Below are positions 57,917 to 64,000 of a stretch of DNA of 64,000 nucleotides, piece after piece. Every line of letters begins with the position of its first letter. Positions within the stretch are counted from its first letter, which is position 1. The notes beneath the pieces were generated by a model. That model was not told the DNA's origin, ran no database searches, and saw only the letters and a program-made list of their open reading frames with translations. This DNA is from Endoryza sp044226045 (GTDB lineage: Bacteria; Bacteroidota; Bacteroidia; Chitinophagales; Chitinophagaceae). The DNA lies in NCBI GenBank assembly GCA_044226045.1, contig JBGAHR010000008.1:1-64000 (forward strand). The letters are read 5' to 3'. The position numbers were made by a program, and so were the translations under genes.

Positions 57917-58486
57917 TTATTTCGTATATGACTTGCGCGTATCGGACAGATACTGCGCAATTTTCTTTTGTAAAATCGCTTTTGCCCGGGCCAGTTGAGA
58001 CTTGCTGGTCCCTTCACTGATACCCAGCATATCACCGATCTCCTTATGCGAATAGCCTTCTACCACGTACAGGTTAAAAACTGTTTTGTATCCGGGCGAC
58101 AGTTCCTGGATGATGGCCAGGATATCTTTTTCTGCCAGGTTATCCAGGGCTGAGATGTCCGCGTCTTCCAGGTTGTTCTCTTCTTTTTCACTGACACTGC
58201 TCAGTTGTATGGATTTGCGGCGGTAGTGTTCTATGGATGTATTGACAAATACACGGCGCATCCATCCTTCAAAAGATCCTTCTGCCCTGAAACGGTGAAG
58301 ATTCCTGAATACTTTGATAAAGCCTTCCTGCAACAGGTCCTGGGCATCTTCCGCATTATTGGCATACCGGTAGCAGACAGCATACATTTTAGCGGAAAAC
58401 CGTTGGTACAGCTCCTGCTGCATCTTCCGGTCTCCAGCAATGCATCCTTTAATTAAGTCGCTTTCGGTTAAAAGTTGGTTGCTTAT
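57917..58486 (-). CDS. ECF RNA polymerase sigma-70 factor
   Basis: The protein has sigma region 2 (YAVCYRYANNAEDAQDLLQEGFIKVFRNLHRF, then GSFEGWMRRVFVNTSIEHYRRK) and region 4 (LSPGYKTVFNLYVVEGYSHKEIGDMLGISEGTSKSQLARAKAILQKKI). The first canonical start is ATG 58423, giving 168 residues. Upstream the frame stays open and encodes NQLLTESDLIKGCIAGDRK, exactly the usual start of Bacteroidota ECF factors, without any ATG, GTG or TTG before the stop near 58499. An ATA codon at 58486 is the outer limit marked here; the real start is uncertain. It is followed by the anti-sigma gene after 9 bases. Confidence 0.9.
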   Translation of the reverse strand: MSNQLLTESDLIKGCIAGDRKMQQELYQRFSAKMYAVCYRYANNAEDAQDLLQEGFIKVFRNLHRFRAEGSFEGWMRRVFVNTSIEHYRRKSIQLSSVSEKEENNLEDADISALDNLAEKDILAIIQELSPGYKTVFNLYVVEGYSHKEIGDMLGISEGTSKSQLARAKAILQKKIAQYLSDTRKSYTK

Positions 58487-58519
58487 GGGATCAGGCTTTT
58501 AATGATGAATGGATGTTAA

Positions 58520-59116
58520 TTATCTGGCAATGGCATTGGCCTGTTGCTGCAAAAATAAGATCAATTTGTCTGCCGCTTTTCGCCGGTGACTGTACCTGTT
58601 CTTTTCTTCCATGTTCATTTCCGCAAATACCAGCGAACTCCCATCCGGCTGGAATACAGGATCGTAGCCAAAACCGCCGGATCCGCGTGGTGAGCGGGTG
58701 ATCTGCCCTTCACATACGCCTTCAAAATGATAACGCTGCTGGTTCCACATTAAAGTGATCACAGTCCGGAACCTGGCCGATCGCTGATCAGTATCCCCCA
58801 GGTTTTCCAGTAATTTCCGGATATTCTTTTCAAAAGATCGTTCTTCTCCGGCATACCGGGCGCTTTTTACACCTGGTTCTCCTTGTAAAAAATCAACCTC
58901 AAGGCCGGTATCCTCTGAAAAACAGTTTTCCCCCGTCATTTCATAGATAACGCGTGCTTTTTCGTCGGCATTTTCCTCCAGACTGTCGAATGGCTCCGGG
59001 ATATCAATGTCTATTCCCGCTTCGAGCAAAGTCACCACCTCAATCCGGTCGCCAATAGCAGCCTGTATTTCGGATACTTTGTGAAGATTGTTGGTGGCAA
59101 AAATCAGTCTGGGCAT
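58520..59116 (-). CDS. rdgB: XTP/dITP diphosphatase (RdgB/HAM1)
   Basis: The enzyme removes non-canonical purine nucleotides (XTP, dITP, ITP) from the pool. The 198-residue protein has IFATNNLHKVSEI at the start, SLEENADEKARVIYEMTGENCFSEDTGLEVDFL (metal-binding Glu/Asp), PGVKSARYAGE, the SPRGSGGFGYDPVFQPDGSSLVFAEM signature and SHRRKAADKLI. It follows the gene at 59126-59680 by nine bases and precedes the sigma factor gene, all on the minus strand. Confidence 0.96.
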   Translation of the reverse strand: MPRLIFATNNLHKVSEIQAAIGDRIEVVTLLEAGIDIDIPEPFDSLEENADEKARVIYEMTGENCFSEDTGLEVDFLQGEPGVKSARYAGEERSFEKNIRKLLENLGDTDQRSARFRTVITLMWNQQRYHFEGVCEGQITRSPRGSGGFGYDPVFQPDGSSLVFAEMNMEEKNRYSHRRKAADKLILFLQQQANAIAR

Positions 59117-59125
59117 ACAAGCAAT

Positions 59126-59680
59126 TTATAACTGGAAAAGTTCTTTCAGGCAGAGCCAAAGTTTGCTTTTTAGCAATTTGGCATTGTCCGATTCTTCCAC
59201 CATCGATTTCAAATCCGGCACCGACAGGTATTGAACGGAATCGTATGCCTGTATCTTGAATAAAGGGAAGTTTACGGGCAGCGATATATCGAGTGGCGTA
59301 ATGCCGAATAACAGGACAATTGTTGGTTTTAGCCGGGCTTTGATCTGTGTGATGGAAATAGTTTCCCCTTTCATGTTCACGATAGCCGTGTCATCAAAAG
59401 TCATGCGACAGGCTTTCAAAATATTCGCCAGAAAGCTGGTGTGTTTCGATGTCAGGGGGGCAGACAAAAGCAAAGTAATGTGTTTAAGATTTTGTCCGTC
59501 GAAAGCCAGTTCGGAAACTGCAGGTATACCCTCCTTTACGGCAGGTGCCGTCTCTATGGGGGCAATAGCGGTTTTATTGGCTGGTAACACGGCCGCTTCC
59601 GGCGGCACGTCTCCCAGCACCACCAGTTGATCTTTATAAAGGGAAACCAGGGTTTCCGGAGATAGATGAATGTGATTCAA
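59126..59680 (-). CDS. conserved protein of unknown function upstream of rdgB
   Basis: The 184-residue protein lacks a signal peptide. Its N-terminal 70 residues are Pro/Ala-rich and variable. The C-terminal part has alternating strands and helices (HITLLLSAPLTSKHTSFLANILKACRM, TIVLLFGITPLDISLPVNFPLFKIQ, YLSVPDLKSMVEESDNAKLLKSKLWLCLKELF), compatible with an alpha/beta fold such as that of uracil-DNA-glycosylase-like or psi-subunit-like proteins, which is only a guess. It is probably translated with rdgB (9-base gap). Confidence 0.6.
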   Translation of the reverse strand: MNHIHLSPETLVSLYKDQLVVLGDVPPEAAVLPANKTAIAPIETAPAVKEGIPAVSELAFDGQNLKHITLLLSAPLTSKHTSFLANILKACRMTFDDTAIVNMKGETISITQIKARLKPTIVLLFGITPLDISLPVNFPLFKIQAYDSVQYLSVPDLKSMVEESDNAKLLKSKLWLCLKELFQL

Positions 59681-59847
59681 TGATGTCGGATTGGCTGCAA
59701 AAGTATCAAATCAACCCCGATTGACTACAAAATGAACGGATATCCCTGAAAATAACCTGTCCTAACATTCGTTAGTAAATTATGGGCCTGTTTTTTGGGC
59801 AGCCCAAACTTTGTTTGTTTCTTTGTTGCACATTTTAAATCTATTGT

Positions 59848-60912
59848 ATGGTAGAAACTTATAATATAGGAGTTACCCGTGTAGAGAGGAGTAAACTCAA
59901 GGATTTTCCGTTGGAAAACCTTCCGTTCGGTAAATATTTTACTGATCATATGCTGGAGGCGGATTATGAAAATGGGGAATGGAAGAATGTAGAGATCAAG
60001 CCTTATCAGCCATTGTTATTGAGCCCCTCCCTGGCGGCCCTGCATTATGGTCAGGCGATTTTTGAAGGAATTAAAGCCTACAAGGATGCACAGGGTAATG
60101 CTTTTATATTTCGTCCATACGACAATTATAAAAGATTCAACCAGTCTGCCCGTCGCATGCAGATGCCGGAAGTTCCCGAAGAGATATTTATGGAGGGTAT
60201 GCGTAAGCTGATCGAGATCGACAAGAACTGGATCCCTGCATTTGAAAATCATTCCCTCTATATCCGTCCTTTCATGTTCTCTTCTGATGAAATGATTGGG
60301 GTAAGACCTTCTGAAACGTATAAGTTCATGGTTATTCTGAGCCCTACGGGTCCTTATTATGCAGCTCCCATGCGTATATACGTGGAAGAAAGATATACCC
60401 GTGCGGCCAGAGGAGGATTTGGTTTTGCCAAAGCGGCGGGCAATTATGGCGGATCCATGCTGGCTACCGCCGAAGCGAAAAAGAAGGGTTACGACCAGGT
60501 ACTCTGGACAGATGCTTTCGAACACAAGTATGTACAGGAGATCGGAACCATGAACGTATTCTTCGTTTTTGGGAATACCATCGTTACGCCAGACCTGGAA
60601 TCTGAAACCATCCTGGCCGGCGTTACCCGCGACAGCGCGATAACGATCCTCCGGGAAATGGGCTATCAGGTAGAGGAACGTGCATTGAGTATCGACGAAG
60701 CCATTGAAGCCTACAAGAAGGGTGAATTGCAGGAAGTGTTTGGTACCGGTACAGCCGCAACCATTTCCATGATCCGTGAACTGCGTTATAAAGACTTCGT
60801 AATGGAATTCGATACAAATACCTGGAAAGCCAGCCCCGAATTGAAAAGAAGGCTGGATGCCATTCGTGAAGGCAAAGCAGAAGACCGTCACGGCTGGATG
60901 TTCAGGATTTAA
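59848..60912 (+). CDS. ilvE: branched-chain amino acid aminotransferase
   Basis: The PLP enzyme interconverts leucine, isoleucine and valine with their keto acids. The 354-residue length fits the larger BCAT type. The PLP-binding Lys is Lys195 in GFAKAAGNYGGS; other motifs are ALHYGQAIFEGIKAY, IFRPYDNYKRFNQSARRM, SLYIRPFMFSS and EVFGTGTAATISMI. It is monocistronic with a strong terminator and no other ilv gene nearby. The 167-base upstream gap has no clear TAnnTTTG box. Confidence 0.97.
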   Translation: MVETYNIGVTRVERSKLKDFPLENLPFGKYFTDHMLEADYENGEWKNVEIKPYQPLLLSPSLAALHYGQAIFEGIKAYKDAQGNAFIFRPYDNYKRFNQSARRMQMPEVPEEIFMEGMRKLIEIDKNWIPAFENHSLYIRPFMFSSDEMIGVRPSETYKFMVILSPTGPYYAAPMRIYVEERYTRAARGGFGFAKAAGNYGGSMLATAEAKKKGYDQVLWTDAFEHKYVQEIGTMNVFFVFGNTIVTPDLESETILAGVTRDSAITILREMGYQVEERALSIDEAIEAYKKGELQEVFGTGTAATISMIRELRYKDFVMEFDTNTWKASPELKRRLDAIREGKAEDRHGWMFRI

Positions 60913-60947
60913 AAAATCATTGAACGAAAAAAAACGATCGTTCGTCG

Positions 60948-60984
60948 AAAAGGCTGGTGGAGAAAATTCACCAGCCTTTTCATT
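60948..60984 (+). terminator. rho-independent terminator of ilvE
   Basis: AAAAGGCTGGTG (60948-60959) pairs perfectly with CACCAGCCTTTT (60969-60980), loop GAGAAAATT, followed by cattttc. A smaller palindrome, aacgatcgtt, precedes it. The remaining bases to 61181 hold no recognised feature. Confidence 0.85.
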
Positions 60985-61181
60985 TTCAATATTTTATGTA
61001 ACACTTAAGTATTAATATTTACAGGTCTTATTTTACATCTTGACCAGCTACCACCCGCGTAGTATGTTTGCCACAGATTCACATCATCCTACAGAAAACC
61101 TTCCCCCAATCCAGTTTCCGCTATCCAAGTTCCTGTGATCATCATTGATCCGAATTTCTATTAATGCTAACGTACCCGACT

Positions 61182-64000
61182 ATGAAACTGAAATCTACTC
61201 AGGGTTTCTTCCTGTTTTTCTTTTCTCTCCTGCTGACCAGCCAGATAGCGCTGGCGCAATGCAGCCTTTCTTTTACCACGCAAACACGTGAATCCCGTTG
61301 TAAAGCAACCGGTCAGATTATTGTAACTGCTTCCGGCGGTTCCGGTAATTACAATTACAAAGTGACCAGGGGAAGTTTTACCTCTGTAACATCCACCAAT
61401 ACCATCAGCGGATTGGAAGCCGGATTGTATATAGTGGAGGTAAAAGACCTGGTAACCGGCTGTTCAGTTGCGCAAACGAATGTGGCTGTTTCCGGAAACT
61501 ACCAGGATCCCCGTTTTCAGCTGAACGTTACCGATGTAACCTGTATCAACGGAAACAACGGTACTGTTTCGGTCAGCAGTGTACAATATGGTCGCGGGCC
61601 ATTCACTTATACCATTGTGGCTCCTTCTGCTTCTTCGGTAGGAGCAAGCAATACCTCGGGCACCTTTACCAACCTGACAGCCGGCGACTACTACGTTCGA
61701 ATGACAGACTCCTGTGGAGGTATTCAGACAAGGGCCATTACCGTTTCCAATTATAACTGGCTTTTCGATAGCAGAACAGTAACCGAAGTGGGTTGTGATA
61801 GTGCCGATGTGGCCATTGTTTTGAAAGACAGCCGTAACAACTACAATACTTCCGGTACCATGTTTAATGGCTTTACTTACGGTGTAACGAGAGCGCCCGG
61901 TGATACCACCTGGTTTTCTTCCCGTTCCTTCAGATTTTTCAAAGGCACTTATCGTACGGTAACTTTTGTTGCGAAAGACCCTTGCGGTAATATCAAGACC
62001 AGCAACTGGACCGATAATACCATTCCTTCGATCGGCGCTTCTGTAAGTATCAGCAGTTATGCCTGTGCCGGTTTTACCGCTACAGTTACCGGTCAGACCA
62101 ATCTTACGAACCCACAATACTGTTTATATACCAATGCCAATGTGCTGGTATCCTGTAACAGCACCGGTGTATTTACCAGCGTTCCTTACGGGTCATATTG
62201 TGTACGTGTAACAGATAACTGTTATGATACCACGATTCAGCGCTGCTTTACCGTGAACCAGCCTGTACCCAATGTAGCGGCCTCTGTTTCGATCAGTAGC
62301 CTGGCCTGTGCGGGCTTTACGGCTACTGTAACCGGTCAGACTAATTTAACCAGTCCGCAATATTGTTTGTATACAAATACCAATGTGCTTGTATCGTGCA
62401 ATACGACCGGTGTGTTTACGAATGTGCCTTATGGATCTTATTGTATCCAGATCACGGATGGCTGTACCGGCACTGTGATCAATCGCTGTTTTACGCAAAA
62501 CCGGCCCGTTCCCAGTCTCGGACCAAGCGTATCTATTACAAACAGAACCTGTAACAGCTTTACGGCCAGCATCGGTGGTCAGTCAAATATCAACAACGGT
62601 CAATACTGTATTTATGATAACAACGGCGTGGTGGTTGCCTGTAACAGTACGGGTGTATTCAACAATCTGCCTTACGGAACCTATTGTTTGCGTTTGCAGA
62701 ATGATGTGGCTTGTTACGATACCATCATCAGCAGGTGTTTTACGGCTACGCAACCGGTACCTTCCGTTTCTGGTGTAAGTGCCAGTTCACAAACCTGTAC
62801 GGGATTTACGGCTACTGTTACCGGCCAGACCAACCTGACCAATCCACAGTTCTGTTTATATGATATCAATAATAACCTGGTAAGCTGTAATACCAACGGT
62901 CAGTTTACCGGACTTGCTTATGGTTCCTATTGTGTAAGAATAACCAATGATGCCAGCTGTTATGACACCGTTATACAACGCTGTTTTACCGTGAATCGTC
63001 CTGTTCCATCCGTGGGCGCCAGCGTATCTATCAGCAGCAAAGTATGCAGTGGCTTTACCGCCACCATTACCGGTCAGAGCAACCTCACCAGCCCGCAGTA
63101 TTGTTTATACAATTCTTCGAATGTGCAGGTAGCCTGCAACAGTACCGGTGTGTTTACTAACGTACCGTATGGCAGCTATTGCATCAACATTGTAAATACC
63201 TGTTACGATACCACCATCGTTCGTTGTTTTACCGTAAATCCCACAGCGATGGCATTGAATATTTCAGCCATTGCTTCCTGTACCATAGGAACAACTGATT
63301 TCAATGCCAGCTGGACTGCTACCAGTAGCCCGTACACGCTGCAGGTGTATAACCCCGGCGGTGTGTTGGTGAAAACCAGCAATGCTGCTTCCAACAGCAC
63401 CACCATCACCGGGTTGACCGCTTTACCGGCCGGTTTGAAATACAAGGTGGTTATTACGGATAATTGCGGCAACAAAGATTCCACCCAGGTAACGCCCAAT
63501 GCTTCCTGGTTGAATAAATCCGTCAATGCGAATTCAAAATGTCCAAGTGGTCAGTGGCAGAATGGATCCGGTGATCTTTCCGTGTTCTGTCAATACAGCA
63601 ATGGTACCGCAACACCCAAGATCATTAAGAAAGATGGCACCACAGTGAACATCAGTCATAATTACAGCTCGGGAAATAATTTCTCGTTTACCAACATGGA
63701 ACCTGCTACCTATATTATTGAATACAGCCTGCAGGGTTGTTCCGGTAAAGTGTATGATACGTTTGCGCTGCAGCCATACAGTTTCCCCAGCCTGCAGCAG
63801 TCTGGTGTGTACCAGTGTAACAATGCCAGCTTCGGTGTGAATGCGGTGGTTACCGGCGGACTCGCTCCCTTCAGTTATGAAATTATTGGAAGTATGCCCG
63901 AAACGCCCAGCATCATTACTTCCCAGCAATCATCGCCTGCTTTCAACCTGAATAATGGCAACAGTTATTCGGTGGTAAGGCTCCGTTCCATTGATGCCTG
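61182..64000 (+). CDS. giant secreted SprB-repeat surface protein, 5' part (runs off the window)
   Basis: I read this frame codon by codon: it stays open from ATG 61182 to the end, giving at least 939 residues. A signal peptide (1-26, cleaved after ALAQ) precedes two SprB-like repeats (GGSGNYNYKVTRG...GLEAGLYIVEVKD and GPFTYTIVAP...NLTAGDYYVRMTD). Residues about 286-695 are five tandem repeats of 81-83 residues, each with six Cys (C-x-GFTATVTGQ, QYCLY, SCN, YGSYC, CYDT, RCFT). More Ig-like beta domains follow. It resembles gliding-motility adhesins of the SprB type and is probably a T9SS client, although the C-terminal signal is outside the window. Confidence 0.9.
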   Translation, partial: MKLKSTQGFFLFFFSLLLTSQIALAQCSLSFTTQTRESRCKATGQIIVTASGGSGNYNYKVTRGSFTSVTSTNTISGLEAGLYIVEVKDLVTGCSVAQTNVAVSGNYQDPRFQLNVTDVTCINGNNGTVSVSSVQYGRGPFTYTIVAPSASSVGASNTSGTFTNLTAGDYYVRMTDSCGGIQTRAITVSNYNWLFDSRTVTEVGCDSADVAIVLKDSRNNYNTSGTMFNGFTYGVTRAPGDTTWFSSRSFRFFKGTYRTVTFVAKDPCGNIKTSNWTDNTIPSIGASVSISSYACAGFTATVTGQTNLTNPQYCLYTNANVLVSCNSTGVFTSVPYGSYCVRVTDNCYDTTIQRCFTVNQPVPNVAASVSISSLACAGFTATVTGQTNLTSPQYCLYTNTNVLVSCNTTGVFTNVPYGSYCIQITDGCTGTVINRCFTQNRPVPSLGPSVSITNRTCNSFTASIGGQSNINNGQYCIYDNNGVVVACNSTGVFNNLPYGTYCLRLQNDVACYDTIISRCFTATQPVPSVSGVSASSQTCTGFTATVTGQTNLTNPQFCLYDINNNLVSCNTNGQFTGLAYGSYCVRITNDASCYDTVIQRCFTVNRPVPSVGASVSISSKVCSGFTATITGQSNLTSPQYCLYNSSNVQVACNSTGVFTNVPYGSYCINIVNTCYDTTIVRCFTVNPTAMALNISAIASCTIGTTDFNASWTATSSPYTLQVYNPGGVLVKTSNAASNSTTITGLTALPAGLKYKVVITDNCGNKDSTQVTPNASWLNKSVNANSKCPSGQWQNGSGDLSVFCQYSNGTATPKIIKKDGTTVNISHNYSSGNNFSFTNMEPATYIIEYSLQGCSGKVYDTFALQPYSFPSLQQSGVYQCNNASFGVNAVVTGGLAPFSYEIIGSMPETPSIITSQQSSPAFNLNNGNSYSVVRLRSIDA
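62037..63266 (+). repeat. five in-frame tandem repeats of 243-249 bp in the surface protein gene
   Basis: The equivalent conserved codon (before the first Cys of each repeat) falls at 62061, 62304, 62547, 62793 and 63042, so the spacings are 243, 243, 246 and 249 bases, all multiples of three. Repeats 1, 2 and 5 are most alike at the protein level; repeats 3 and 4 have diverged, for example FTASIGGQSNI in repeat 3. The boundaries of the array are approximate. Confidence 0.85.

Noticed and set aside
61464..62117. 217-codon minus-strand frame, and others at 63203-63929
   Set aside because: They are antisense shadows of the long surface-protein frame, produced by its Thr/Ser/Val codon use; I read the plus frame as continuously open.

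Overview
The window reads as chromosomal DNA of a Bacteroidota bacterium, most likely of the family Chitinophagaceae. The grounds are several promoters matching the Bacteroidota -7 box TAnnTTTG, a type III glutamine synthetase, the short proline-tRNA ligase, a type IX secretion system (T9SS) plug protein, a lipoprotein BamA homologue of the TamL type, and an SprB-repeat surface protein. Phylum is well supported; the family is an inference from overall protein character. Coding density is high and most genes are single or in short runs of 2-5. No prophage, insertion sequence, CRISPR array, plasmid origin or rRNA was seen.

Layout. 1-7977: a small membrane protein, a STAS-like DUF4325 protein, a GAPDH/Epd-family dehydrogenase, an acetyltransferase, small conserved proteins, two MarR-type regulators (one fused to a GNAT domain), and an S41 peptidase lipoprotein with a beta-barrel-like partner. 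7978-8459: tRNA-Leu(CAG) with a terminator and three degenerate tRNA-derived repeat copies beside it. 8499-15347: EamA exporter, dapD, threonylcarbamoyl-AMP synthase, a heptosyltransferase-like protein, CCA-adding enzyme, a pRiA4b ORF-3-like protein and miaA, so three genes act on tRNA. 15594-19675: FadL-type porin, low-complexity lipoprotein, proS. 19910-27599: three DUF5362 paralogues, RDD, SpoIIM-like, DUF4129, DUF4350, MoxR ATPase and DUF58, a conserved membrane system of unknown function and the best candidate for new biology. 27626-36314: truB, tamL-like gene, TrmH-type methyltransferase, FtsX-type permease, T9SS plug protein, SRP RNA, DUF4328 protein and transaldolase. 36772-48168: glnN, several glycosyltransferases, purL, hldD and proC. 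48415-60912: pyrG, yidC, TPR protein, a ComA-like synthase with aroE, thioesterase, ECF sigma/anti-sigma pair, rdgB and ilvE. 61182-64000: the first 939 codons of a giant Cys-rich SprB-repeat protein that runs off the window.

Themes. Envelope construction is prominent: heptose epimerase and heptosyltransferase-like genes, other glycosyltransferases, YidC, TamL-like protein, an FtsX permease, a FadL porin, the T9SS plug and a probable T9SS client. Housekeeping biosynthesis (dapD, proC, aroE, ilvE, glnN, purL, pyrG) is dispersed rather than clustered. The intergenic gaps are unusual: at least six hold short sequence modules (attacggatgacgg, ggctcattgaccaatt, tttgacttttgaattcg, gtttatcgtttaacgtttca, gggagcgagagcggga and a 14-bp VNTR), often as inverted arms around a core. 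This looks like a dispersed family of non-coding elements.
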